From Asterias rubens (lineage: Eukaryota; Echinodermata; Asteroidea; Forcipulatida; Asteriidae), in assembly GCF_902459465.1 (NCBI RefSeq), contig NC_047062.1, forward strand, positions 21,395,919-21,459,918: a stretch of 64,000 bases of DNA. The letters run 5' to 3'. A program made the translations under genes and the position numbers. Positions within the stretch are counted from its first letter, which is position 1. The number at the start of each line of letters is the position of its first letter. The notes under the pieces were generated by a model that had not been told where the DNA came from, searched no databases, and was given only the letters and a program-made list of their open reading frames with translations. Positions 50,601-61,085 of the stretch are shown here, piece after piece.

Positions 50601-52569
50601 AAATAATTGTGTGTAACTGTAATAATTTATTTCCTATCGTTTCATCTAAGTAGTAGTTTTTGGACAAATGTGTTTTTTATTTATTTTAAACGTTGTATGT
50701 TTTTCTTTTGTATTTAGTCTCAATTTTAAGAACAAAAAGGTCAAACTTATTTACAGAGTAAAAAAATATATATAACAAACAAGAGGGTACAGGCAGTGCC
50801 AGAAAGAAATAGGTCAACTAGATAAATAACAATTATTTAATCATGACAATATTTTAAGTTAAACATGACAACTGTTGACATCAGCTTGTAACAACCCAGA
50901 GAAAACTTCCATTGAATTGAATCACAAAATTACAACAATGCATCACTGGCTACGACCAACATGCAACTCAAGGAAATTGAACCATCTCGAAAGATCAAGC
51001 AGTTGTGGTAACATCACCAAGAAAGACAATACAAGTTGACAACATCAACAAGCACCTCGTTTAATATTCTGAAATATAAAACCCGCAAGATTATTTATTG
51101 GGCGAATGTGGTTAGATCTTCGCTTACCGTCACGTTGCCTTTCAATACTCTGTCTTTACCTTGTGACGAAACCATTGACCACACAATCCATAGATAAAAG
51201 TTTTTTCAAAATTACCGAATTTTTCATTGGTTTACAAGTAGGTTAGAGTTTCTGGAAACCAATGATTTTACTGTCAAAGGTTTTATTCAGTTTTTAAAAC
51301 TGGAATATCAGAGAAAATCCAATCCATCGACAACATTCTCCACACTCAGATGAACACTCCTTGTCCTTGTATGAACACTGACGGCTCTCCCGGGACTGGC
51401 AAGCGTAGTTCCATGTGCGGTGCTCTCCCGGGGCTGGCAAGTTCCACCTGGTGACTGAAGTACTCCAACAAAGTCCAGTTGTCCAAGTTTGCTGCTTTTA
51501 TTGTCCGAGAAGAAGTTAAACATTGTTAATTTAGTTCTCATTGTCTATTTCAAGGTCAACATTAATAGAGAAGACTAATCCTAATTCCGTGGAACTCGCA
51601 AGCCAGTTGGAGGCTCAACAGCGAAGTTGCATCCATTATATCATAGTCAATAATTATCGTCCGTGAAATCCCGTGCTCAACTTCGTGGAGCTCTCCAAAC
51701 TGCAAACTCAACACAGAATAAACAGATTTTAGACAAACAGTACTCCATTAATAGCCTTCCTAAAGTGTCAAAGGGTTCCTTTCCATGTAGTGTTGTAAAA
51801 TGTCAATTTTCGTCCAGTTTGAGCTCCTCAAATCTCAATAGCCGAAGAAAGAGCCAAGTTGACGTCCGTGGTCCTCACTGCTGCACTGTAACTGTAGAGT
51901 CATAGCATTTCAACACACGCGCCCAATGCAGCGATATAACATGTAACTGTCGCAATAAAGCGTTTCGACACGCGCCCCAAAAATATATTTGCATAACAAA
52001 GCAGGTGCATTCCTTTTTTGCTACATTCTCAAGATTTAATCCAGTTAGCACAGGCCCCGCCCACTCGCTTTCAGCTTGAAAACACCCTGTTGTTGGAATT
52101 CTGTTTTGAGCTGATTGGAAAATACTGTTGCATTTTGCAGACGATGCCGAGGGAAAAGTTTGATATATTTTTTTCTGCAGGCGAATACCTCTAGCTCAAT
52201 ATTATTATGTTTACGATACTTTATCGAACCAACTTGAAATGTCATTCTCGAGTTGCAACCACCAACCGACCAACCAACCAAGATGTCCCCGTGTGCTGAT
52301 GATTATTTTGATGATGACATGGTTCAAGCAATTCGTCCATTCCAGCAGTCTCGAATTGGTTCATTATAATGAAGGCAGTGAGAAAATAAACAACTACAGT
52401 GATAGAGGTCCTATTCAAGAGACCAAATCAATGTTTCTGACTTTATTTTTAATTTTAATTTCCAAGAAATCAGCCAAAATCAGACACAGCTCTGACCGAA
52501 ATAGACCAATTCCGACAATGGGGGCGCTATGTAGTTTTAACGGTGTATTTTATTCATTTTTAATCCTAG

Positions 52570-53050
52570 CAGATTGGTCAGTATTAAAGATGGAGCGTGC
52601 AAGTGTGTAACGCGAAGTCTTTTATGGCGTGAGTTCCGGGCCCGAGAAAATTTTGCATTTTGCTCTGTGGTGCAAGCTTAGGCCAATAAGAGGCATAATG
52701 AATGAAACAAAACACAATAAAGCTTTGTTTTGTTGTGCTAAATGATTTTATGCCGCACTTATCATAACTTTATTTTTTCAACTTTGCGGGTAAAGGAGGG
52801 GACTACTCGCAACACTTTGTCGTTATCTCACCTGTTAGTTACAACATAAAACGTACGGTGGATCACAAAAACATGAGTCTCAATTTAATGATCACGGAGA
52901 TATCCGTAAAATTGTTTTTGTGCTCTGGTTTTTACTGAAATTTTCTGGCATTTCGACCAAGGCAAAATCTTTGGTTATTTTTGTATCATACTTTATGCGT
53001 GAGCTCACACGCCTAATGCGTGAGACTTGGTAGGTCTGACTACATGTGAC
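52570..53050. other. Intergenic, no gene seen
   Basis: Sequence outside the segmental repeat without recognisable exon, RNA gene or repeat. Confidence 0.5.
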
Positions 53051-53059
53051 TGCTTTAGA

Positions 53060-53232
53060 ATTGCAAGGATCGTGGGTTCGAATCCCAACCGAGTAATATG
53101 CCTGAGGTAATTTGTTTTACAGGATTCGGGAAAGTACTGAGTGTACAGTGCTAACACACATCGGTGTATGGGTAAAAACCCAAATTAATATTCTTTATCC
53201 CCGATGCAAATTTAACATCTGTTATAGGATTC
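53060..53232 (+). mobile_element. tRNA-derived SINE fragment, copy 2
   Basis: The B-box-like ggttcgaatcc at 53075-53085 is followed by the same downstream words as at 40395-40585 ('gagtaatatgc', 'agtgctaacacacatcggtg', 'gatgcaaatttaacatctgt'). Confidence 0.65.
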
Positions 53233-53319
53233 GTTTCGTTATTGAGTTGACAATTTGACATGGCCATTAGATAATCCAATTATTAAACACTGTCAAAAAT
53301 AACAATGTAATTAACACTC

Positions 53320-53500
53320 AAGCCGGTGTCGCATGCAATTATGTCCTCTATGCAATACTGTCCGCATTGCATATGCAATAATGTCCGCTGGACGGTTTTG
53401 CATATGCAACCGTGTCCGCCCGGACGCTGTAGCATAATGCAATTGTGTCCGCACGGACACATTTGCATATGCAGGTGTGTCCGCCCCGTGCAAAACCGTC
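53320..53500. repeat. Cluster of gcatatgcaa and tgtccg motifs
   Basis: Within 180 bp, 'gcatatgca' or 'gcataatgca' occurs at least four times, alternating with 'tgtccgc' or 'ggacg' words about 25-35 bp apart. The arrangement is locally palindromic. It resembles a short tandem of a palindromic unit. Confidence 0.55.
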
Positions 53501-53736
53501 AATGCAGTAAATTAAACGCCCTTGGTCGACCGAAAAGTTCGCGATTAATTTTCTTGTTTATTTTAGACAAATCAGTAGAACTAGTGGCCAGATAAGGGAT
53601 ACATTTTGAGGAATTGTATCCATGATGGAAATACTAATCTTTGGTTTATACGAATATTTATTTATAATTAAAAATGAATGCTGATTAGTTCGCATGGAAA
53701 CCGGGGTTCTGTTTCTGTTGGGAAAAACGTACTGAC

Positions 53737-54030
53737 ACTGTTATAACTGCATAGCGCCCCCTGTTGTCATCACGGAGAAACTCTTCTAACAAAAAGGGGT
53801 GGTGTGGGGATTGGTGTTGGGGAAGGGGGTGGTGTGTGAGGGAAACTAGGGATAGGTTCCTTTGGTATTGTTAGCGGCTGGTTTGCGGGTAGGGTTGAGT
53901 TTGAGGGACGGAGATGATATCGGAAAATGTGAAGGTAGGGATAGATAGTTTGTGAGTTTCGGGTGTGACAGGGTGCATGGATGGGTTTGAGGTTATGGGA
54001 AGGTGTAATGGTCAGTAGGGGTAGGCAAAC
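53737..54030 (-). repeat. Inverted fragment of the segmental unit
   Basis: Read on the minus strand, this has the same order as the CT-rich part of the unit: 'cctacccctactgacc', 'gaacctatccctag', then 'gacaacagggggcgctatgc' followed by a 'taacagtgtca' end. It is the only copy of the family seen in this orientation. Confidence 0.6.
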
Positions 54031-54430
54031 TGTTCGGCAACATTCATGGATGTCCTTATGGAGTATTTCAATACCTAGGTCTTTTAATATTTCAATTTGG
54101 TTAAGTTGGCAATCTATGTACAAAATATCACAGTATAGTTCTATGGCTACAACAGAAGTATTTCGTATTAGAAACTACTGATGGAATGGGACTGTCTGAA
54201 AGGATGGTGATAAATTTAGAATGTTGAGGGAATTCAGAGGGCTCCCCCTATACAAGAATAATGCAAGGCGATTTATGGTCGTTGGTTAACAGTTGCAAGC
54301 CAATTAGACGTCAACTTTATTAATTAAAGTGTGTCATTAAAATCTGAAACCACGTTATGGTGTTATACCTTGACTCAGATGGTCTCCTGTATAGCAAGTT
54401 GAGTTATTGAAATAAACATTATTTAAACAA

Positions 54431-55869
54431 TTGGAAGCCTATAATAAACAAATTTCTGTTAAACTTGTGTACACGGTGTTACTGTTAAAAAAGGTGCTGG
54501 ACACACGGGAAGTTGTTCTCCAAGTGTGTCATAGGACGGACAATCTTAGTGGATATGTTCACCAAGTAACTTTTTATAATGAATCAAACTACGCGTGGAA
54601 CCCCTACTCATATGCAGTCACCAGCATTAAAAAAACATTTCGTGTTGGAAAGACGACTTTTCCAGTTTGGGTTGACTTGGCTGATGTTCAGGCGCTATTC
54701 CTACTCGATGGTGTTAAACCAGGATCCAGGCCAAAGAAGGTGTCACATCTACTCAAGTTCCTGAAACCAGCGTGTACGTATTCACATCTCTTCATCCCAT
54801 CGCAGGTGATTGCAGGGCTGGGAAACAAGCTTCAACAGAGGCCCGTGCTAGAAACGAGACTAGGGACTTTTCGTTTTTGACGACGGATGGTTCTGCGACG
54901 GTTGTTCAGCTAAACGTTGTCGTTTTCAGCTAAACGAAGATTCATCCCATGTACTGTCGTAGAAATTGAGGGACGACCGTCCTCAAAGCCGATGCATGCG
55001 CAGATGACGCCAAATGTCATCTTTACCGTCGCAGAACCATCCGTCGTCGAAAACGAAAAGTCCCTATTTTATTAAACCAGAACCGACGTACGAAAAAGAC
55101 CCGGTTTAGAGATGCATTCATTGAATTTGCCATTGGGGCAGAGAAACTGAAGAAGACCATTCCACTCACACCAGAGGGTCTACTCGGACTCGACGGCATT
55201 TCCCCTCGGGTTGCGGGTGGCGATCGTGAATGTGACGAGACGGAACTAGAAACTGTCGGTCGCTCCAGGCAGTTTGCCTCTATGCTGCAGAGTCGCTTGA
55301 CCCCATTAATGCAGTCGCACGGTGCCGTTCTCTTTGAGGTTAAGGTCGACTCGTACAGACTCCCCGACGACGATGCTACGAATGAGGAGAATCAGGGGAT
55401 GGTGGAGGATGATGAGAAAGAAGCGCCCTCTATGTCAGAGATTGAAACACCACCAAGTATTGTAGGGCTTCAGCGTGAATTGATCGCCCTATGTAACCCG
55501 TGTAAAGTAAACAGACTCCCCATAGAGACCGTGGTGGCTTTATTGGAGCAGTACGGGTTCATCACTATCGATGAAAATCAAAACTCAATTTCTTACAACA
55601 TCCCAAACGTCTCTAACACTAGGGACAATGCTCCTCCTTACTGGCAGGTACAATCCATTAAATACAGCCGATCATCGTTTGAAAACTGCTACTCTAGATT
55701 TCTCAACGAGTATTTTCCGCGTCGACGGAGACGAGCCGGTCACAAATGGCAGCCTAAATCAGAACCAGGACTCGTAGGAGTGAGCAAATCAAAATTGAAA
55801 CACTTTTTATTTGGCTTCATGATGATTGCTTTTGTCTTATTCTTTTCTTATACGGTGCTTTTAGGGTAG
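54431..55869 (+). pseudogene. Disrupted member 1 of the unknown tandem family
   Basis: Two open parts flank a MITE. The 5' part (54431-54862) contains NPYSYAV, VWVDLADVQ and IPSQVI, aligning loosely with the NPLDVL, VYVELEKLK and SPSRVL blocks of the member at 57932. The 3' part (from about 55063, in frame to 55869) contains FAIGAEKLKKTIPLTPEGL, RLTPLMQSHGAVL and LIALCNP...ITIDENQNSISYNIP. These match FSIGVLPGENKIKKEIKVTPKG, RLTYSALDRNAIL and LINHCVD...IAIDDKQTVTYNLP in the neighbour. The inserted element ends the 5' frame at 54880. Removing it with one TA still leaves the halves one base out of frame, so a second lesion exists unless splicing removes the region. The 3' part ends in a hydrophobic segment (LFGFMMIAFVLFFSYTVLL), a putative tail-anchor absent from the neighbour. 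No RNA evidence is available. Confidence 0.6.
54861..55066. mobile_element. TA-flanked MITE inserted in a coding region
   Basis: The left end GGGACTTTTCGTTTTTGACG continues with acggatggttctgcgacgg; the right end is its inverse (ccgtcgcagaaccatccgt, then cgaaaacgaaaagtccc). The element is flanked by TA on both sides, the hallmark of Tc1/mariner-type insertion. The arms are about 40 bp and nearly identical, so the insertion is fairly recent. Confidence 0.85.
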
Positions 55870-55879
55870 GAAACACAAA

Positions 55880-57660
55880 CTGAAATGTGGAATCTTTATA
55901 TAATAATAAGCACTTTTGAGGGCTGAAATGCTGTATTTTCTTTTAAACACCAAACGGGTCAAACACTCTCAAAACTGACTCCAGGACAAAACTGTGTCAG
56001 ACTAATCAGAGTAGCTAAATCTCACTGCTCTAATAGCCTTTATCCAGAAATGGGTCAGGCCCCATGGGACACAGAATCCGGATCAATTCTGACCCGATTG
56101 TTAATAGAGTTAGTGTACCCATGAACGACATTAAAACCCAATGTTGGTCTCCTTTGTGTATAGTGACTCGTTGACTCAGTAATTGTGGCCAAACTTTGAG
56201 AGTAAATATTTTTACCACAGTGTCACAAGAAATTGAACCACTGTTTATTTAGCGAAACTCTCATGTTCCAACACGCACTGGAAACAATAATATGTTCAAA
56301 ATATAGCAAAAAACCTTATTCAATAAGCACTTTTCTTTTAAGTTATGATTTAGATGTTATTCCCTAAAATAATAGATCGGGCACTGAACTTAACATGATT
56401 CCGTCAATTGTATTTACAGTATGAGCCGGAATTGATTAATGTAAGTGTACAGCCTTTACTTCTAGAGCTTTTAGTTACAAGTTACAGTGTATAATTCAAG
56501 ACAGACTGCACGTTTCAAAATTCTACCCATACAAACCACGAACGTTTAATTTTTTCAAATATTTCTGCTGAAACTATGGATTTTAAATCATTCAATTAAT
56601 ACTTAGGCTAAGCCCTATCCTGGACGGCGTCTGCTCAGGTTAAAAAAATGAATACAACGCAAAGGGTGCGGGGTTCTCAGGAATAGTATAAAGGCCTTAA
56701 TTCTTTCAAGACTTACTTCGAACAAACGATAAGGCCCTACGATATTTGGCTTTTAAGTTGAGAATCCTTTTGCTTCTTGCATATGAACACAGTTTGAATA
56801 AACATAATTAAAATGGAAAACTACTTTGTTCATTGAGTTTTACTCTGAATTGAATCAGTTTCCTCGGTATAAAATGGTGGCCTTCGACCCGCACAATTTG
56901 GTTCCAAGACGATCCAGTTAAGAATAACCTGACCGCTATCTAAACCTCTATCACCCAATGAACAACTCGCCACTAGATAGCGCTATAAAAATAATTCCTG
57001 GCCGCTAGCGTATTTTTTTTCCTAGGACGAACGTGGGCAATTAACATAAAATGGGCGTGTTTTGCCCGAAAACACTCTCGCGCATGCACGAGCTTTAGTG
57101 ACAACCGCAAGGGACCTTGGGCCACTGGTTGTGGTATGTGGAATGAAAATAGTTGTGGTAAATTAATGGGGACCCACAACCTGTTTTCGATAAGAACCTT
57201 CTGAAACAAATTTGAAAGCCTGTAAATTCCATTCCTTTGTCTGGAAAATACAGGGGAGGAGGGGGGGGGGGGGGGGGCCTTCAGAAACTTCTGTTGACTC
57301 TGGTTTTTCCCCTCATGTCATCGGAGAGGATTTCCGGCAGATCAAGGTTTTGACATTGGGAAACTATGGTTCACTGAGTTGCCCTTTAACGACATCATAA
57401 GGTAACACAGAAGCACCGTTTTCTTGTAACATTGGATCTCTAAACATAGGCCTTTATATAGGGTTGGGCGTGAACAGAATAATTCATGTCACACTAGTCG
57501 TCTGAACCCGATGGCCCCCCCCCCCCCCCCCCCCCCCCCCCCGCTAACTTGTACCACTCTCTTCTCGGTATCAATTTACCCATTATGATCATATGTGACC
57601 GAAATGTTTATGGATTAGTTATTGTTATGCACCAAGGCGTGTAAATATGGCGTTGGATTT
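55880..57660. other. Intergenic between family members 1 and 2
   Basis: No exon recognised. It contains a G run at about 57255-57277 and a C run of about 30 at 57513-57542. The open frame on the minus strand at 56973-57209 has no supporting features. Confidence 0.5.
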
Positions 57661-57669
57661 CACATCGAC

Positions 57670-57680
57670 GGGAAATCCCC
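57670..57680. promoter_or_regulatory. kappaB-like site upstream of member 2
   Basis: GGGAAATCCCC fits the Rel/NF-kB consensus GGGRNWYYCC and lies about 250 bp before the ATG at 57932. It is followed by ATGAGAAAT, which also follows the site upstream of member 3. Binding is inferred from the motif only. Confidence 0.45.
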
Positions 57681-57895
57681 GGATGAGAAATACGCTACGT
57701 CATTTTGTATGGCTGGTCCCACGTCGTAGGTAACATTGAAGTTGCAGTCTACCTACGAAGGCGAGCCGTTCTTATGTTAATTTAGCGGCCAAGGTTATGG
57801 TTTTGCATACGCAGTCATAATATTACTTTCATTGCGACATATTGAACAAAATACTGTTTTACAGTCCAAGGAATAGGAAGGAATACTTTTCTTTG

Positions 57896-57899
57896 TAGA
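57896..57899 (+). other. Possible 5'UTR splice acceptor of member 2
   Basis: The pyrimidine-rich 'acttttctttgtag' precedes the ATG by about 35 bp, suggesting the coding exon is joined to an upstream non-coding exon. The upstream exon was not located. Confidence 0.35.
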
Positions 57900-57931
57900 T
57901 CAAAGTCTTCAGACAAGAATAACCGTACAAC

Positions 57932-59281
57932 ATGGCATGTGTTATCATCGACTCTGCTGAAGAACTAGCACAGCTCACTTCTGTTCAGGGAGCGAGTCTG
58001 AAACAGCAGCTTCCACAGGAGGTAGAAGAGTGCCTACTCAATAGGGCACTGTGTACGCTCATGGCGATAGGCGGAAACAGCAGGCCAAAGACACGAGCCC
58101 GCCTTGCGAATGTTCTGTGGCCGTGCACAGCGGTTGTGCCGTACGCCAACCCCCTGGATGTTCTCGGCGAGGTTAATGACAAATTTGAATCAACCGAACA
58201 TGCCGCTCCCTCTGTAAGAATACCCTATGCCAAGAAACGGGTGTACGTTGAACTGGAAAAGCTTAAACTGGCACATCAAGAATATCTCAAAAACAACAAG
58301 TGTGCTTGGGCTCCCTGGGGAAGCAAAATTGATAAAATTGCTTCGGAGAGAGTTGTGGAGTGGCTTCAAAGTGATCCGGAAGGAACTGAGGAGACTCTGA
58401 TCAGTGACCTGATTGAAAAGTGTGGATTACAGGTAGATGACAGACGGACCGGTCTTCGAACACTATACACAGTGTCCCCGTCCCGGGTTCTCACTATGAA
58501 TATGAAACGTTTAAAGCACAGAAGAACCGCAGTTACAGAAGAAGGAATCATCAAGTTAGACATGAGCCTCGCGAGCTGGGTCACCAAACCTGATGACGCC
58601 GTCAAAATGGAAGCAAAGACAACCACTGTGTTCTCAATCGGAGTACTGCCAGGAGAGAATAAAATAAAAAAGGAAATTAAAGTCACACCGAAAGGAGTTA
58701 CCGGCATCGAAGAGACCACCATCAACGGACCCCTAGTTGAAACTCGTAACTCGAAGAACAATAACAGGTTACGAGCGGTCGGCAAATGCAAAGAGTTCAC
58801 CAAAATCTTGACAGCTCGCTTGACTTACTCGGCACTGGACCGCAACGCCATCCTCATACCCGCATCGGAAACTGAGAAGACTACGCTGCAGTTTAAAGTG
58901 GCTCCATGGGTCGCCTCTTTAGAGACCAGCGTCTCAGGAGAAACGCACGCCATGGTCGAGCTGCAGCAGGGGTTGATCAACCACTGCGTGGATAAGATCA
59001 GACGTCTTGCTCCGTCTACCATCATCGACTTACTGATCAAGAGTGGTTGCATTGCCATTGACGATAAGCAGACGGTCACCTATAACCTACCGAAAGACCG
59101 GCACGAGATACGGAACACCTGGCAGGAGGACACGGTCAAAGCGGCCGTAGATCGCTGCAAGTGCTCGGGCCTATTGAGGAAAGCTTTCCCTAGACCGAAC
59201 AAGGCGGAGAGGATGAAGAAAAAAGCCGAACATGCCGCACTCATGAGGAAGAGACTTGCTGTCTTTGGTATAAAATTTTAA
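57932..59281 (+). CDS. Unknown-family protein, member 2 (449 aa, complete)
   Basis: A single uninterrupted frame of 449 codons, and the longest non-repetitive frame in the window. The ATG context (acaacATGG) is favourable, with A at -3 and G at +4. No signal peptide or membrane segment. Ordered blocks shared with member 3: VEECLLN and RPKTRA (about residues 30-60), PCTAVVPYANPLD (about 70-82), KKRVYV and LEKLK (about 100-115), WLQSDPEGTEE (about 145-155), SPSRVL..MN..LKHR (about 186-200), IGVLPGEN..I and TP.G.TGI (about 235-265), RLT...RNAIL (about 297-310). A C-terminal module (about 350-390), LINHCVD...ITIDLL-like helices then IAIDDKQTVTYNLP, could be winged-helix-like, but that is speculation. 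The C-terminus is Lys/Arg-rich. The shared blocks and absence of stops argue for a real gene. I recognise no known family. Confidence 0.75.
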   Translation: MACVIIDSAEELAQLTSVQGASLKQQLPQEVEECLLNRALCTLMAIGGNSRPKTRARLANVLWPCTAVVPYANPLDVLGEVNDKFESTEHAAPSVRIPYAKKRVYVELEKLKLAHQEYLKNNKCAWAPWGSKIDKIASERVVEWLQSDPEGTEETLISDLIEKCGLQVDDRRTGLRTLYTVSPSRVLTMNMKRLKHRRTAVTEEGIIKLDMSLASWVTKPDDAVKMEAKTTTVFSIGVLPGENKIKKEIKVTPKGVTGIEETTINGPLVETRNSKNNNRLRAVGKCKEFTKILTARLTYSALDRNAILIPASETEKTTLQFKVAPWVASLETSVSGETHAMVELQQGLINHCVDKIRRLAPSTIIDLLIKSGCIAIDDKQTVTYNLPKDRHEIRNTWQEDTVKAAVDRCKCSGLLRKAFPRPNKAERMKKKAEHAALMRKRLAVFGIKF

Positions 59282-59289
59282 GCATTCAG

Positions 59290-61080
59290 AATGACCGTTT
59301 TTATTATGGTGAAGGTTGAGACTGAATTTGATGACTTACTTTGCAAAACACTTTTATTAAGTGCGTCACATACATCGATTATGTGTACGGGCAGAGGTCA
59401 ATGTTTCCATAGATTTACTTCAGTGAGTTAAAACGAAAGGGTGTGGATACTTTTTGTAGGACACAAAACAGAATGTCCCCTTCACATATTATCAGCTTAT
59501 AGGCTTACACAAGATAATGATGGTAGAAAGCCAGCGTTTAATTGTTTGGTTGCTGGGGTGTTGCCGTTTTTTAGAAATGAGTAAAACAATGTCACGAAAA
59601 TTATTTTCGTCTCGGGAGACGACTAAACAACGCCAGTCACAAAGAGCTAAAAGTGTTCTTAACTGCAAATCAATCGTAGTTGCTAGGTGTAATGTCATAA
59701 TACATGGTAATACTGACACTTTTTCTTGCGATGAATTGTATTGCTTTGTGAAATCAGCCCAGTAATGGTATTGACTTGACTTTCTGAAAACTTCGATCAA
59801 TTTTTTTCCTCAAAAATTTGACGACTAATTTAGCTGACACTTCTACAGGCAAATTATATTACATATACACAGTTATATAATGGTTTCATGTCATGCCCCA
59901 AAATCTGGATATACAAACATCATAACCCTTCAACACTTAATCAAGGTAGGGTTGGGAGTGGGGTGGCAATGCGTGAAGGACGCCGAAAAAGTACCATTTT
60001 TTATTAGGACACTGGCCAATTAACACTGTAGTTTGCATTATGGATTATTAAATACAGACATCTTGTCACCAATGCTTATACGTAAAATTTTATAATAGAA
60101 TTAAAGCGTGCTGTAAAAAAAGCAAAGTAAAAAAAAAAAAAGTCACATAGTTGTTATACAAGCCACAAATGATAATTATTTGCCCCATGTATTACGTCTC
60201 ATGTAGCAAGAGAGCTTGGCATTTAGCATTTAGTAATTAAGCAAAACAGGTGGTGGACTTATTACTGTTTTGCCTCTAATAATATTTTTTAATTTGTGTT
60301 CTTGGATTTGGGCACACATTTAAAAACGACTTCTGAAACACGAACATATTGAACTCAAACTCAATAATTTGTTTCGATGACAATTGTTTTGGGTGTTGTT
60401 TGTTAATAATAAAATTTGCCATAGTATTTGCTATATATCTGAGTACCAGTGTCATTCAATATAACAGTCGCTTATCAATTACATTTTTTGTTGGGGGGGG
60501 GGGGGAGGGGGCGACAGAATCTTCGGGCGACAGAATCTCCTTCCACTACGACGTCATGTCATTGATTCAATTCGGTCTACAATAGTCCTATAATAAAGAG
60601 ACAGGCCTGGCATTTAACCTTTGAACAAGGCCATTTTCTTTTTCATTTTGCAAAGGGCGCCTCCCATTCTAAAATCTTGAAGTCAACGAGAGTCCCCCGC
60701 GTCGCGTTGATTCCAGGCCGGTAAAGATAATACACAGTCCATTTGATATAATCAAGATCTAGAAGATAGTCAAGATCATTTGAACAATATATTTCAACCT
60801 CTTCCCCCAACCCACCACCTATGCCCCGGCCCAAATTGCTACTGCCAAAGGGCACCACTTCCGACCCCAACCCCAACCCACCAGTGACTCATAACAAATA
60901 CTCCGTTGTATTGAATATCAAAATACAAGTTCCGTTGTGAAATTCTAATATATATCCATCCCCATTTCAAGAAACAGGTCCTGGAGATAGACTAACCTCT
61001 GACACTTGTTTTTAGTTCATTCCGCATTCAAAGTCCCGTGTGGGTCCTGGCCATTTTGTGGGCAGCCGGCTGGCGACCCC
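59290..61080. other. Intergenic between members 2 and 3, no gene seen
   Basis: AT-rich, with a G run at about 60494-60506. The region 60600-60900 contains words resembling an interspersed repeat ('gaacaaggccattttctttt'). The minus-strand open frame at 60643-60876 is not supported by anything else. Confidence 0.5.
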
Positions 61081-61085
61081 CACCC

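Larger units (their letters stand above)
44978..52570. repeat. Segmental repeat, block IV
   Basis: The first part (44978-46585) matches 24310-25950 and the 3' part of block I. The remainder (46585-52570) matches 13100-18900 in order. Examples: 47319-47621 pairs with the MITE at 13723, 49809-49855 with the exon island at 16228-16274 (here KDVLTAEMEQENKAA, two conservative changes), and 51308-51541 with the frame at 17757. It has its own MITE at 46817-47041. The splice-like islands equivalent to 7424-7618 carry stops here. Confidence 0.75.

Noticed and set aside
58366..58803. 145-codon minus-strand frame opposite member 2
   Set aside because: It is the shadow of the 449-codon plus-strand gene, whose frame is conserved with member 3; nothing supports the minus strand.
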